DNA of 64,000 bases from Parabacteroides sp. 52 (GTDB lineage: Bacteria; Bacteroidota; Bacteroidia; Bacteroidales; Tannerellaceae), in NCBI RefSeq assembly GCF_010500925.1, contig NZ_QVMG01000011.1, positions 55,184-119,183 of the forward strand, in the 5' to 3' direction. The translations under genes were made by a program, and so were the position numbers. The notes beneath the pieces are model-generated. The model did not search any database. It was not told the DNA's origin and saw only the letters and a list, made by a program, of their open reading frames with translations. This document shows positions 27,939 to 36,943 of the stretch, in pieces. Within the stretch, counting starts at the first letter, position 1. Every line of letters begins with the position of its first letter.

Positions 27939-28724
27939 ATGGCCGACAACTTACGTATCAGTATGATACAATCCCATATTATATGGGAAGACAGAGATGA
28001 GAACCTGGGGTACTACGGTGAATTGCTTCGCCGGGTAAGTGGTAAAACCGATCTGGCAATACTGCCGGAGGCCTTTTCTACCGGTTTCTCCATGCATGTG
28101 GAAAAAGTGGCAGATACAATGGATGGAATAACGATTCCAACCATCAAAGGCTGGACTCAAAAATACAACCTGGCTGTTGCCGGCAGTTTTATAGTAAAAG
28201 AAAATAATGCATACTACAACCGGGCTTTCCTGATCACTCCAGAAGGAGATGCCTATTATTATGATAAGCGTCATTTGTTCCGTATGGCAGAAGAAGATCG
28301 TTACTTCTCTGCCGGAGATAAACAGGTGATCGCGATTTATAAGGGTTGGAAGATTGCTCTGCAGGTATGTTATGACCTGCGTTTCCCGGTGTGGAGCCGG
28401 AATGTGGATAATGCGTATGATCTGTTGATTTATGTGGCCAACTGGCCGGAAGCCCGCAAGCGTGTGTGGAAAACCTTGTTGCAGGCGCGTGCTATGGAGA
28501 ATATGGCTTTTGTCTGTGGCGTCAACCGTGTGGGTGTAGACGGTAAAGGTTTTGTTTATCGAGGTGATTCTTTGGTGTTTACTCCCAAAGGAAAGAAACT
28601 GGCAGATGCGGGCAAGCGGGAAGAAATCACCCGAACCTGTACGCTGGAGAAAGCCGAACTGGAGAAGATACGCACTCAATTTCCTGCCTGGAAAGATGCT
28701 GATCACTTTACCCTGAATCCATGA
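27939..28724 (+). CDS. Carbon-nitrogen hydrolase, omega-amidase-like
   Basis: This 261-residue protein is a nitrilase-superfamily amidase with the full catalytic triad: E44 (LPEAFSTGF), K110 (YDKRHLF) and C144 (QVCYDLRFP). The sequence around these residues matches the YafV/omega-amidase group, which hydrolyses alpha-ketoglutaramate and similar dead-end amides in a metabolite-repair role. The family call is firm; the substrate is inferred. Its stop overlaps the transporter start by 4 bases. Confidence 0.9.
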   Translation: MADNLRISMIQSHIIWEDRDENLGYYGELLRRVSGKTDLAILPEAFSTGFSMHVEKVADTMDGITIPTIKGWTQKYNLAVAGSFIVKENNAYYNRAFLITPEGDAYYYDKRHLFRMAEEDRYFSAGDKQVIAIYKGWKIALQVCYDLRFPVWSRNVDNAYDLLIYVANWPEARKRVWKTLLQARAMENMAFVCGVNRVGVDGKGFVYRGDSLVFTPKGKKLADAGKREEITRTCTLEKAELEKIRTQFPAWKDADHFTLNP

Positions 28725-29992
28725 AAAGCCGGAGTCCATGGACTTGGATTCCCTCCCTCTATTTCGCAGAAGGACTTCCGTATGTCGTTGTAATGACAGT
28801 CTCTGTTATCCTGTACAAGAGGATGGGTATATCCAATACGGATATAGCATTGTATACCAGTTGGCTTTACCTGCCCTGGGTGATCAAACCATTGTGGAGC
28901 CCTTTTGTCGACCTGGTGAAAACCAAACGCTGGTGGATATATACCATGCAATTGTTGATAGGAGGAGGGATGGCCGGTGTGGCCTTTACGATTTCGGGTG
29001 ATTTCTTTTTTCAGGCGACCCTGGCCTTTTTTTGGTTATTGGCTTTTAGCTCTGCGACGCATGATATTGCAGCGGATGGATTTTATATGCTTGGTCAGAC
29101 GGAAGAGCAACAAGCCTTTTTTATCGGTATCCGGAATATCTTTTACCGGGTTGCTATGCTCACCGGGCAGGGGGTATTGATCTTTTTAGCCGGTAAATTG
29201 GAGGCTTCCACCGGGCAAATACCTTTTGCCTGGACGCTCATATTCTTTGTTTTGTGCGGATCTTTTATTGGGTTGGCAGCCTGGCATAGGTTCGTTTTGC
29301 CTTTCCCAGAGAGGGATAAACAACGGGAGCGGGTGACATTCAGTACAATAATGACTGCCTTCGGCAGGACCTTTTTGGTTTTTTTTCAAAAAAAAGGAAT
29401 TATCCCTGCTTTGTTATTTATGCTTACGTATCGTTTAGGGGAGTCTCAGTTGGTAAAATTGGCTTCTCCTTTTCTACTTGACAGTAATGAAGCCGGAGGT
29501 TTGGGGCTGTCGACATCCGAAGTGGGGGTGACCTATGGGGGTGTAGGCGTGATCTCTCTATTAACAGGCGGTATTTTAGGTGGTTTTTTTATTTCCCGTT
29601 ATGGTTTGAAGAGGTGTCTATGGCCTATGGCTTTTGCTATATCCTTGCCCAACCTGGTTTATCTTTATATGGCTTATGCCCTACCGGAGAGTAGGGTGAT
29701 TATCAGCGGTTGTGTTGGTGTCGAGCAATTCGGTTATGGTTTCGGTTTTACTGCTTACACCATGTTTCTGATGCTCTTTGCTGAAGGGGAATATAAGACG
29801 TCTCATTATGCTATCAGTACGGGATTTATGGCGTTGGGGATGATGCTTCCCGGGATGCTATCCGGATGGATACAGGAGCAGATAGGTTATCCCTATTTCT
29901 TTGTATGGGTGATGGCTTGTTGTATTCCGGCTTTTCTGGTTATTCCTTTTTTGCGATTTAAAGAAAAGGAGGGAGATGAAAATGAAGAATGA
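28721..29992 (+). CDS. MFS transporter, AmpG-like
   Basis: This 423-residue protein has about 12 membrane spans and the N-terminal FAEGLPYVVV segment typical of AmpG-type permeases, which import anhydromuropeptides released by wall turnover. Other hallmarks are WVIKPLWSPFVD and the SATHDIAADGF loop. Canonical E. coli AmpG is longer (about 490). Its role in muropeptide recycling is likely but not proved by position, since its operon partners are an amidase and an acyltransferase. A strong terminator follows. Confidence 0.87.
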   Translation: MKSRSPWTWIPSLYFAEGLPYVVVMTVSVILYKRMGISNTDIALYTSWLYLPWVIKPLWSPFVDLVKTKRWWIYTMQLLIGGGMAGVAFTISGDFFFQATLAFFWLLAFSSATHDIAADGFYMLGQTEEQQAFFIGIRNIFYRVAMLTGQGVLIFLAGKLEASTGQIPFAWTLIFFVLCGSFIGLAAWHRFVLPFPERDKQRERVTFSTIMTAFGRTFLVFFQKKGIIPALLFMLTYRLGESQLVKLASPFLLDSNEAGGLGLSTSEVGVTYGGVGVISLLTGGILGGFFISRYGLKRCLWPMAFAISLPNLVYLYMAYALPESRVIISGCVGVEQFGYGFGFTAYTMFLMLFAEGEYKTSHYAISTGFMALGMMLPGMLSGWIQEQIGYPYFFVWVMACCIPAFLVIPFLRFKEKEGDENEE

Positions 29993-30001
29993 GGAATGAA
30001 A

Positions 30002-30041
30002 ATAAATAACCCCGGTGGAGAGTCCCCGGGGTTATTTATTT
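30002..30041. terminator. Bidirectional terminator between the AmpG-like gene and pfkA
   Basis: AATAAATAACCCCGG (30002-30016) pairs perfectly with 30027-30041 around a 10-base loop, and serves both converging genes. A second weaker stem (CCCATGG at 30051-30057 with 30071-30077) lies between it and the pfkA stop. Confidence 0.85.
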
Positions 30042-30084
30042 GTATGATGCCCATGGATTCTGTAATGAACCCATGGGTTTTGTG

Positions 30085-31065
30085 TTAAATAGAAGAAATG
30101 CGCAGGGTATTCAGTAAATCCCGGTTGATGGGTTTTACATTTTTGATCGCCTTAGAGAAAGGTACATAGACAATATTGTCGTTTTGAATACCTATCATCA
30201 CATTTCGCTGATCTTCCAGGATAGCGTCGATGGCAGCAACTCCCATGCGTGTTGCCAATACACGGTCCTGAGCCGTAGGGGAACCTCCGCGTTGTAAATG
30301 TCCTAATATAGAAACGCGGACATCGAATTGTGGATATTCATTTTTAACCCTTTCGGCTACGCCCATAGCACCTCCGGTTATTTCACTTTCTGCCACAAGC
30401 ACGATACTGCTGTTTTTGGATTTGCGGAAGCCGGTTTCGATCATCTCAGCCAACTGGTCCTTCTCCATGGATATCTCTGGGATAATGGCGGCTTCAGCTC
30501 CGGAAGCGATGGCGCCGTTCAATGCCAGGAAGCCAGCTTCCCGTCCCATTACCTCAATGAAAAACAAGCGGTCGTGCGAGGTTGCCGTATCACGGATTTT
30601 ATCCACGCACTCCATGATTGTATTCAAGGCGGTGTCAAAGCCAATCGTTACATCGGTTCCAAAAAGGTCGTTGTCTATCGTGCCGGGCAAGCCGATGATG
30701 GGGAAGTTGAACTCTTGGGCAAACACGCGGGCTCCCGTTAATGTGCCGTCACCTCCTATGGCAACCAGGGCTTCAATCCCATGCTCCTGTAGACGTTCAT
30801 AAGCCTGTTTTCTGCCTTCCGGCGTTAAGAACTCCATACAACGGGCTGTTTTTAAAAGAGTACCTCCTCGCTGTATGATGTTGCTGACATTCTGGGTTTT
30901 AAAATCTTCGATCTCATTCGTGATCAAACCCTTGTATCCGCGATAAATTGCTTTAACAGTCATTCCGTTATAAATAGCGGAACGAGTCACTGCCCGAATG
31001 GCAGCGTTCATGCCGGGTGCATCACCTCCGGAGGTTAAAATGCCAATACACTTCACTGTTGACAT
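30085..31065 (-). CDS. pfkA: ATP-dependent 6-phosphofructokinase
   Basis: PfkA phosphorylates fructose 6-phosphate in glycolysis. At 326 residues it is the bacterial length. It has GGDAPGMN near the N-terminus (ATP loop), GGDGTLTGA near 103-111, and PGTIDND near 125-131 with the catalytic Asp. The Gly after GGDG (GGDGT rather than GGDDT) is the form associated with ATP rather than pyrophosphate as donor. It is followed upstream by the ispH-cmk pair and porQ, an order also known from other Bacteroidales. Confidence 0.96.
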   Translation of the reverse strand: MSTVKCIGILTSGGDAPGMNAAIRAVTRSAIYNGMTVKAIYRGYKGLITNEIEDFKTQNVSNIIQRGGTLLKTARCMEFLTPEGRKQAYERLQEHGIEALVAIGGDGTLTGARVFAQEFNFPIIGLPGTIDNDLFGTDVTIGFDTALNTIMECVDKIRDTATSHDRLFFIEVMGREAGFLALNGAIASGAEAAIIPEISMEKDQLAEMIETGFRKSKNSSIVLVAESEITGGAMGVAERVKNEYPQFDVRVSILGHLQRGGSPTAQDRVLATRMGVAAIDAILEDQRNVMIGIQNDNIVYVPFSKAIKNVKPINRDLLNTLRISSI

Positions 31066-31092
31066 AGCGTATTACGTTTTTAAATTCGTGGA

Positions 31093-31100
31093 CAAAAATA
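31093..31100 (-). promoter_or_regulatory. Promoter minus-7 element of pfkA
   Basis: The minus strand reads TATTTTTG, matching TAnnTTTG, 27 bases before the pfkA start. Confidence 0.45.
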
Positions 31101-31163
31101 CAAAATATTTAGACAATCGCTTTCTTTTTGTTCTTTTTTCATTCGAATTCACTAATTATGCTG

Positions 31164-32033
31164 TCATTTTGTATTAAGTTTCTTAATGTGAGCTGCCACT
31201 TTTTCCATCAGCCACTTAGGGGTGGAGGTTGCCCCGCAGACCCCCACTTGTTTTACATCCGCCGGCAAGGGACTGGTTATTTCGTCAACTGCTGAGATAA
31301 ATACCGATTGAGGATTGGCGTGCAGGCATTCCTCAAAGAGCACTCTTCCGTTGGAACTCTTTTCATCTGCTACAAAATAGACCCAGTCTTTTCGGGAAGC
31401 GAATTTTTTAATATTTATTAATCGATTAGCCACCTGTCTGCAGATGGTATCATGCCATTCGAAGCGTACCTCGGTTGTGATCCGACTTTGTATCTCATGG
31501 ACAATCTCGCGGAAGCCATCCAACGATTTTGTTGTTTGGGAAAAGAGTACGATATTCCGGTTAAAATCCAATATAGACAGATCTGTTTTGTTTTCTATCA
31601 CAATGGCGGTGCCTTCTGTTTGTCCTACCAGTCCGTTCACTTCGGCATGGCCTTTTTTGCCATAAATAACCAGTTGGGTGTTGTTGTTGCAAGTTTCTTT
31701 GAAATAGGTGTGTATCTTACGCTGTAAGCGAAGTACGACGGGGCAGGTGGCGTCGATAATGGTGATGTTGTTTTGCCGGGCGATAGTGTAGGTAGAAGGC
31801 GGTTCGCCGTGGGCACGCAAAAGTACTTTCTCCCCATATAAGATTGCATATTCTGTATGGTCGATGGTGCGCAATCCCAGGGACTGCAAGCGTTCTACTT
31901 CCAGGTTGTTATGGACAATGTCTCCCAGACAATATAACAAATCAGCCTGTTTAAGTTCTTTTTCGGCACTCTCTATGGCTGTAACTACTCCGAAGCAGAA
32001 ACCGGAATCTTTATCTATTTCTACGTCGATCAT
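31164..32033 (-). CDS. ispH: 4-hydroxy-3-methylbut-2-enyl diphosphate reductase
   Basis: IspH makes isopentenyl and dimethylallyl diphosphate in the last step of the methylerythritol phosphate pathway. The 289-residue protein carries the three iron-sulfur ligands at C13 (GFCFGV), C97 (DATCPVV) and C198, plus the HGEPPS segment. A further cysteine, C266, lies in VCGATSTP. It overlaps cmk by 4 bases (ATGA). Together with dxs at 45378 the window holds the first and last enzymes of this pathway. Confidence 0.96.
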   Translation of the reverse strand: MIDVEIDKDSGFCFGVVTAIESAEKELKQADLLYCLGDIVHNNLEVERLQSLGLRTIDHTEYAILYGEKVLLRAHGEPPSTYTIARQNNITIIDATCPVVLRLQRKIHTYFKETCNNNTQLVIYGKKGHAEVNGLVGQTEGTAIVIENKTDLSILDFNRNIVLFSQTTKSLDGFREIVHEIQSRITTEVRFEWHDTICRQVANRLINIKKFASRKDWVYFVADEKSSNGRVLFEECLHANPQSVFISAVDEITSPLPADVKQVGVCGATSTPKWLMEKVAAHIKKLNTK

Positions 32034-32722
32034 TGCTGGCCTGTAACCTTTTTAAACGCGGTGAGTAGCCATTCTTTCTGTTCGGCAGGGGTCATTTGGG
32101 AGTTGTCCAAAAGCAAGGCGTCTATTGCTTGTCGCAAGGGACTTTCTGTGCGGGTAGAATCAATATGATCCCGTTTGCGTACATTCTCCAAGACTTCTTC
32201 GTAAGAGACGTTTTGTCCTTTTCTTTTTAACTCATCCATGCGGCGTTGCGCCCGTACTTCGGGGGATGCGGTGAGGAAAATCTTCAATTCTGCATCCGGA
32301 AAAACAACTGTTCCTATATCACGTCCGTCCATGACGACTCCTTTGTCTTTTCCCATAAGCTGTTGTTGGGCTACGAGGGCCTGGCGGACAAAACCTACAG
32401 CGGCAATGGTGCTTACCTGATTGGCAACGGCCATGTCGCGGATCTCTTTTTCTACATTTTTTCCATTCAGATAAGTGTCGGGTTGTCCGTTTTCCGGATT
32501 AAGCTTGAAACTTATATATATATTGTGTAGTTCTTTTTGCAAACGATCTTCATCGAGGTGACCTGCGTCAAACATCCCGTGTTGCAAAGCATAGAGAGTC
32601 ACAGCCCGGTACATGGCACCGGTATCAATATAGATGTATCCTATTTCGCGGGCCAGTTCTCTGGCCATTGTGCTTTTGCCGCTGGAAGAATGTCCGTCGA
32701 TGGCTATTGTTATTTTTCTCAT
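32030..32722 (-). CDS. cmk: Cytidylate kinase
   Basis: Cmk phosphorylates CMP and dCMP to the diphosphates. The 230-residue protein has the P-loop GHSSSGKS at 10-17, the CMP-binding [11 protein letters not shown], and [15 protein letters not shown]. It is translationally coupled to ispH by a 4-base overlap and lies 135 bases downstream of porQ. It has its own candidate promoter. Confidence 0.96.
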   Translation of the reverse strand: MRKITIAIDGHSSSGKSTMARELAREIGYIYIDTGAMYRAVTLYALQHGMFDAGHLDEDRLQKELHNIYISFKLNPENGQPDTYLNGKNVEKEIRDMAVANQVSTIAAVGFVRQALVAQQQLMGKDKGVVMDGRDIGTVVFPDAELKIFLTASPEVRAQRRMDELKRKGQNVSYEEVLENVRKRDHIDSTRTESPLRQAIDALLLDNSQMTPAEQKEWLLTAFKKVTGQQ

Positions 32723-32793
32723 ACTTAAATTTTACGTCTTTGGGGTATAATTCCTGTTACGCCCTATGAGTGTTTTATTTATTCATTTATCTG

Positions 32794-32801
32794 CAAACTT
32801 A
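32794..32801 (-). promoter_or_regulatory. Promoter minus-7 element of cmk-ispH
   Basis: The minus strand reads TAAGTTTG, matching TAnnTTTG, 71 bases before the cmk start and just after the porQ stop. Confidence 0.4.
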
Positions 32802-32857
32802 GGAAAAATCACTTATACGTGAGGTGTTTGGATAGGAAGAAATGGATGAAAGCTTAT

Positions 32858-33853
32858 TCAAGGCCTGAAATCCGCCAGGGTGGTGGAGATGCTGACCATG
32901 GTAGAAAGTGCGGAGGGATGATATTTAGCTACGGATACACCGACGTCAAACATTTTGATTTTAACGCCTCCTCCGATAGAGAATCCTCCCAAGGTATTCC
33001 CGTTTTGTAGTTTCATGTCCATGTTTCTCTTGGGGTTAAATCCCAATCCTATCCAAAAATTCTCGGAAGGAACAAAATCGATACCCAAAACGAGGTGTTT
33101 GGCGAATGTCTGGAAGAATTTATCTTCTTTATCCTCTTGGGTATCATCAATGGAATCAAATTTCCATCGGTTCAGGTACATGGCTGTCAGTGAGAAACGG
33201 ATCGGGGCATGATTCATCTTTTTCGTGATACCCATCTGGATGTCCCAGGGGAGTTTTTGTCGTTCGTCCTCGTAGGCTTTTAACTGGGCTCCTATGTTTT
33301 TTAAGGCAAAGCCAAAAGAGAAAGCCTTTTCCCTGTCGTAATAAGTGGCTCCGGCATCTACTGCCAGTCCCATGGAGGAGTAGTCGGCGTAACTGGAATA
33401 GAGAAACTTCAACGAAAGACCTCCCCGCCACTTCTCGGATAAGTCGTAGGCATAAAAGGCTTGTACATTAATATCTTTTGCAGAGGTATTTCCTAAGTGA
33501 ATATTCTCGGGAGAGAATTCTCGGATATCTCCATAGTTGATGAACGTTGCTCCGATGGCCCATGCGGCCCGTTCTTTGACTGCCTTGGTGTAGAGAGCAC
33601 TGCCAACGTTGATGTCCGATATATAATTCATATAGTTGAGGTTCACCATACCATCCATTTCTCCTCCCAGAAGTCCAGGGTTGTGAAATATCAATGAGGG
33701 GTCGCGTTCGATTAAAGCTACCGTATGTCCTCCTACGGCATTGGCACGGGTAGATGAGGGATAGTGTAGGAAGGTGAATACTTCATCCCCGCTCTGAGCA
33801 AACATCTGTACGGACAGAAAAGAAAGAATCAATATATATAGTTTGTTTCTCAT
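32858..33853 (-). CDS. porQ: Type IX secretion system protein PorQ
   Basis: PorQ is an outer-membrane beta-barrel protein that, with PorU, PorV and PorZ, anchors type IX cargo to surface lipopolysaccharide. The 331-residue protein has a signal peptide at 1-19. The N-terminal region has the segment LHYPSSTRANAVGGHTVAL and then LIFHNPGLLGG, conserved in PorQ and related to PorV. The rest is made of amphipathic strands ending in an outer-membrane style C-terminus. Linkage with cmk, ispH and pfkA is the order seen in Porphyromonas, supporting the call. Confidence 0.92.
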   Translation of the reverse strand: MRNKLYILILSFLSVQMFAQSGDEVFTFLHYPSSTRANAVGGHTVALIERDPSLIFHNPGLLGGEMDGMVNLNYMNYISDINVGSALYTKAVKERAAWAIGATFINYGDIREFSPENIHLGNTSAKDINVQAFYAYDLSEKWRGGLSLKFLYSSYADYSSMGLAVDAGATYYDREKAFSFGFALKNIGAQLKAYEDERQKLPWDIQMGITKKMNHAPIRFSLTAMYLNRWKFDSIDDTQEDKEDKFFQTFAKHLVLGIDFVPSENFWIGLGFNPKRNMDMKLQNGNTLGGFSIGGGVKIKMFDVGVSVAKYHPSALSTMVSISTTLADFRP

Positions 33854-33873
33854 ATTTTCAACAAAATATCGTG

Positions 33874-33881
33874 CAAAGATA
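33874..33881 (-). promoter_or_regulatory. Promoter minus-7 element of porQ
   Basis: The minus strand reads TATCTTTG, an exact TAnnTTTG match 20 bases before the porQ start. Confidence 0.5.
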
Positions 33882-34066
33882 CATTATTTCAGAAAAATGT
33901 TTTTACTTTACGGCCGCAAAAACGGAGTAAGACAAATACACATTATCTGAAACGGGAAAATCTTCAAAAAGGTATATGTGTACCTTATATTTTTCTGTTT
34001 GCATTAAAAAAAACGAAAAAGAAAGCGGATTTTTTGCTTCCGGTAGGCGGAGTTGAAAATAATTCT

Positions 34067-34074
34067 TATTTTTG
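34067..34074 (+). promoter_or_regulatory. Promoter minus-7 element of tonB
   Basis: TATTTTTG matches TAnnTTTG, 36 bases before the ATG. A 6-bp stem (AAGGTA at 33969-33974, TACCTT at 33981-33986) lies 80 bases upstream in the same divergent region and could be an operator. Confidence 0.45.
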
Positions 34075-34110
34075 CATAGTTGGAAAACACATTACTAAAT
34101 AATTTAAAGT

Positions 34111-34803
34111 ATGGAAATTAAAAAATCACCGAAAGCGGATTTGGAAGGTGGAAAGACCTTAAGCGTTCTGATGGGCTTGGTAATAGCTTTGGCTGTTCTG
34201 TTCGTCGGATTCGAATGGGGTACTTTTGACATTCAAGTTGTAACCGCAAGCGAGGGTGTTGCTGACATCATCGCAGAAGAAGAAATTGAGATAACAAGGC
34301 CTGAGGATACTCCTCCACCGCCCCCTCCACCACCGGCTCCTGTCGTGGCAGAAGTGTTGACCGTCGTTGACGATGACGTAGAGTTGGAGCAACAAGATAT
34401 CTTGACAACAGAAGATAGCCAACAAGATGCTCAGCTTCAGACGTATGTGGCTCCGGCTGTGGTGGAAGAAGAAGAAGAGTCCGAGAATCATATCTTTACT
34501 GTGGTAGAGACGATGCCGTCTTTCCCAGGAGGAGATCCTGCTCTGTTGTTGTTTATCAAAAATTCAGTTCGGTATCCTGTGATCGCACAAGAAAACGGTA
34601 TTCAGGGACGTGTGACGGTTTCGTTTACTGTTAACCGTGACGGTTCTGTAGTGGATGCAGAAGTTCTTCGCGGGGTAGACCCTTCTTTGGATAAAGAAGC
34701 TCTTCGTGTGGTAGGTACCATGCCTAAATGGTCTCCCGGACTGCAAAGAGGTAAACCGGTACGTGTGAAATACAATGTACCTATTAACTTCCGGTTGCAA
34801 TAG
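34111..34803 (+). CDS. tonB: Energy transducer TonB
   Basis: TonB couples the inner-membrane proton motive force to outer-membrane receptors. The 230-residue protein has an inner-membrane helix at about 18-38, a proline-rich periplasmic stretch at about 67-80 (a run of eight Pro), a long acidic linker, and a C-terminal TonB domain at about 140-230 with the YP segment (SVRYPVIAQENGIQG). A terminator separates it from the next gene. The exbB-exbD genes that could power it start 2.1 kb downstream. Confidence 0.93.
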   Translation: MEIKKSPKADLEGGKTLSVLMGLVIALAVLFVGFEWGTFDIQVVTASEGVADIIAEEEIEITRPEDTPPPPPPPPAPVVAEVLTVVDDDVELEQQDILTTEDSQQDAQLQTYVAPAVVEEEEESENHIFTVVETMPSFPGGDPALLLFIKNSVRYPVIAQENGIQGRVTVSFTVNRDGSVVDAEVLRGVDPSLDKEALRVVGTMPKWSPGLQRGKPVRVKYNVPINFRLQ

Positions 34804-34823
34804 GATATAAAAAAGATAATAGG

Positions 34824-34852
34824 AAAAGGCTGCGGTAAATTGCAGCCTTTTT
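34824..34852 (+). terminator. Terminator of tonB
   Basis: AAAAGGCTGC (34824-34833) pairs with 34842-34851, loop 8 bases, and ends in a five-T run. It lies 20 bases after the tonB stop. Confidence 0.8.
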
Positions 34853-34875
34853 CGTTTCATTAAAAACTTCAATAT

Positions 34876-35850
34876 ATGCTTTCTTTTGAACAAATCCTGG
34901 AACGGATTGAAAAGGAGATCCATTGTTTAGATCTCAATTATCCTCCCCAAAGTTTATACGATCCGATAGAATATATCCTCTCGTTGGGTGGAAAAAGGAT
35001 ACGTCCGGCATTGGCGTTGATGGCGTGCAATATATACAGCGATGATATAGAAAAAGCCATAGCTCCCGCCTTAGGCATGGAAGTGTTCCATAACTTCACC
35101 TTGCTGCATGATGATTTAATGGATAAGGCGGATGTGCGTAGAGGGAAATCTACGGTTCATAAAGTATGGAATGATAACGCCGCTATTCTATCGGGGGACG
35201 CAATGCTCATTGTGGCGTATAAGTTAATCGGGGATTCAACGCCCGGTCAATTGAAAGAAATCCTGGACCTGTTCACGCAGACAGCCTTGGAGATCTGTGG
35301 CGGGCAGCAGTATGATATGGAATTCGAATCCCGGATGGATGTAACGGAAGAGGAGTATATAGAGATGATTCGTCTTAAAACAGCCGTGTTGTTGGCCTGC
35401 TGCCTGAAAGCAGGAGCAATCACTGGAGGAGCCTCTCCCGAAGATGCAGATCATTTATACCATTTTGGTATCAATATTGGGTTAGCCTTTCAATTGCAAG
35501 ACGACCTGTTAGATGTATACGGGGATAGCGCAACCTTTGGGAAAAAGATAGGTGGGGATATTTTATGCAATAAAAAGACATTCCTGTTGATTCATGCATT
35601 GAAGAAAGCTTCGGATAATCAGTTGTTAGAATTGAACGAATGGATGAATAAAGAAACGTTTGATCCGGCAGAGAAGATCGCAAGGTTTACGCATATATAT
35701 AATGAATTGCATCTGAAAGCTATGACGGAAGCGAAGATGCAGGCGTACTTCGAGGTGGCAGTGAAACATCTGGATGCCTTGCAGGTGCCGGCTGTCCAAT
35801 TGGATGTTCTGAAAACAGTTACCCATCAGCTTATGTATCGGAATTCATAA
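34876..35850 (+). CDS. Polyprenyl (octaprenyl-type) diphosphate synthase
   Basis: This all-trans prenyl transferase extends isoprenoid chains, most likely for the menaquinone side chain. The 324-residue protein has both Asp-rich motifs that bind magnesium and the diphosphates: DDLMD at 79-83 and DDLLD at 209-213, plus GGKRIRP at 38-44. The residues before the first motif (FTLLH) do not contain a bulky block that would force a short product, so a long-chain product is inferred. It precedes tatD by 2 bases. Confidence 0.92.
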   Translation: MLSFEQILERIEKEIHCLDLNYPPQSLYDPIEYILSLGGKRIRPALALMACNIYSDDIEKAIAPALGMEVFHNFTLLHDDLMDKADVRRGKSTVHKVWNDNAAILSGDAMLIVAYKLIGDSTPGQLKEILDLFTQTALEICGGQQYDMEFESRMDVTEEEYIEMIRLKTAVLLACCLKAGAITGGASPEDADHLYHFGINIGLAFQLQDDLLDVYGDSATFGKKIGGDILCNKKTFLLIHALKKASDNQLLELNEWMNKETFDPAEKIARFTHIYNELHLKAMTEAKMQAYFEVAVKHLDALQVPAVQLDVLKTVTHQLMYRNS

Positions 35851-35852
35851 CG

Positions 35853-36638
35853 ATGGAACTTATTGATACTCATTCTCATCTTTATCTGGAAGAATTTGAT
35901 TCGGACCGGGATTTGTTGGTGCAACAGGCAATGGATTCCCGTATCGGCCGGTTGTTGTTGCCCAATGTGGACCGGGAAACAGTCGATCGGATGTTTGCTT
36001 TTTGCGACCGTTATCCAATCTTTGCCTATCCGATGATGGGTTTGCATCCGACAAGTGTCGGTGCGGATTACGCTTCCCAGCTGCGGTATATAGAATCTTT
36101 TCTGCCCCGTAGGTCGTATTGTGCGATTGGGGAAATAGGTATAGATCTTTATTGGGATAAAACGTATTTGAAGGAACAGAAGATTGTATTCGAAGAGCAA
36201 CTGCATTGGAGTCTATCGATGGATCTGCCGGTTGCGATTCATACCCGGGAAGCCTTCCCTGAAGTCTTGGATAGTATACACAAGATAGGAGCCGACAAAC
36301 TAACGGGTGTCTTTCATAGTTTCAGCGGAACGGTAGAAGAATTGCAGGAAGTCAAGAAGCTGCCCGGTTTCAAAATCGGCATCAATGGGGTCGTGACTTT
36401 TAAGAATGCTAAACTGGCCGAAGTCATTGCTCATACGGATATTCATCACATCTTGTTAGAGACGGATGCACCTTATCTGGCACCTGTTCCTTATAGGGGG
36501 AAGAGAAACGAGCCAACATATATTTGGAAAACGGCCGAAAAGGTGGCTGAGGTGTATCATTTATCCTTGGAAAAGACGGTAGAAATGACCTCTTCCAATG
36601 CATTAAAACTCTTTAAAAGCCTTTATATGCCTATATAG
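35853..36638 (+). CDS. TatD-family metal-dependent hydrolase/DNase
   Basis: TatD-type proteins are metal-dependent amidohydrolase-fold nucleases, acting as 3'-5' exonucleases in E. coli. The 261-residue protein starts with the metal-binding DTHSHLYL, and has GEIGIDLY, PVAIHTREA, GVFHSFSG and the LLETDAPYL motif, giving the full metal site. It is 2 bases after the polyprenyl synthase gene, an apparent two-gene unit. Confidence 0.93.
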   Translation: MELIDTHSHLYLEEFDSDRDLLVQQAMDSRIGRLLLPNVDRETVDRMFAFCDRYPIFAYPMMGLHPTSVGADYASQLRYIESFLPRRSYCAIGEIGIDLYWDKTYLKEQKIVFEEQLHWSLSMDLPVAIHTREAFPEVLDSIHKIGADKLTGVFHSFSGTVEELQEVKKLPGFKIGINGVVTFKNAKLAEVIAHTDIHHILLETDAPYLAPVPYRGKRNEPTYIWKTAEKVAEVYHLSLEKTVEMTSSNALKLFKSLYMPI

Positions 36639-36724
36639 TTGTATTTTTTGCAAGGGTTGCTCATTTTATTCGATGGATATTACGATTATGTCGTGCAAAA
36701 ACTTTAGATTTGTGCGCTGAAACG

Positions 36725-36753
36725 TTTGGAAATACAATTTTTTTCGTAATTTG
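36725..36753 (+). promoter_or_regulatory. Candidate promoter of tRNA-Ser
   Basis: TTTG at 36725-36728 and TAATTTG at 36747-36753 are 18 bases apart. The minus-7 box lacks one base of the TAnnTTTG spacing. A full match, TAGATTTG, lies at 36705-36712 and may be used instead. Confidence 0.4.
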
Positions 36754-36781
36754 CGCTCGTTTTAAGGAAAAAAACCTCATT

Positions 36782-36869
36782 GGAGAGATGCTCGAGTGGT
36801 TGAAGAGGCACGCCTGGAAAGCGTGTATACGCCTAAAGTGTATCGCGGGTTCGAATCCCGCTCTCTCCG
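36782..36869 (+). tRNA. tRNA-Ser (anticodon GGA)
   Basis: The 88-base cloverleaf has acceptor stem GGAGAGA (36782-36788) paired with TCTCTCC (36862-36868) and discriminator G. The anticodon stem is CACGC/GCGTG (36809-36813, 36821-36825), with loop CTGGAAA and anticodon GGA at 36816-36818. The long variable arm is typical of serine tRNAs, and the T-arm has GGTTCGAATCC. CCA is not encoded. It reads UCC and UCU serine codons. Confidence 0.97.
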
Positions 36870-36873
36870 CAAA

Positions 36874-36881
36874 TAAATTTG
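36874..36881 (+). promoter_or_regulatory. Promoter minus-7 element of the exb operon
   Basis: TAAATTTG matches TAnnTTTG just past the tRNA 3' end, 62 bases before the exbB ATG. It is part of a short GCAAAT/ATTTGC palindrome that could also act in tRNA 3' processing or termination. Confidence 0.35.
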
Positions 36882-36943
36882 CATTAGTAACAAATTAATA
36901 AAATAAAAAAAGAGAATTATTAATCTTAAAAATTGAACACACA

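Noticed and set aside
27951-28739. 262-codon open frame opposite the omega-amidase-like gene
   Set aside because: The plus-strand frame carries the complete Glu-Lys-Cys nitrilase triad and operon context; the opposite frame shows no domain.
30051-30077. CCCATGG inverted repeat next to the pfkA stop as a separate regulatory site
   Set aside because: It is a 7-bp stem with no T run, beside a much stronger terminator; chance is likely.
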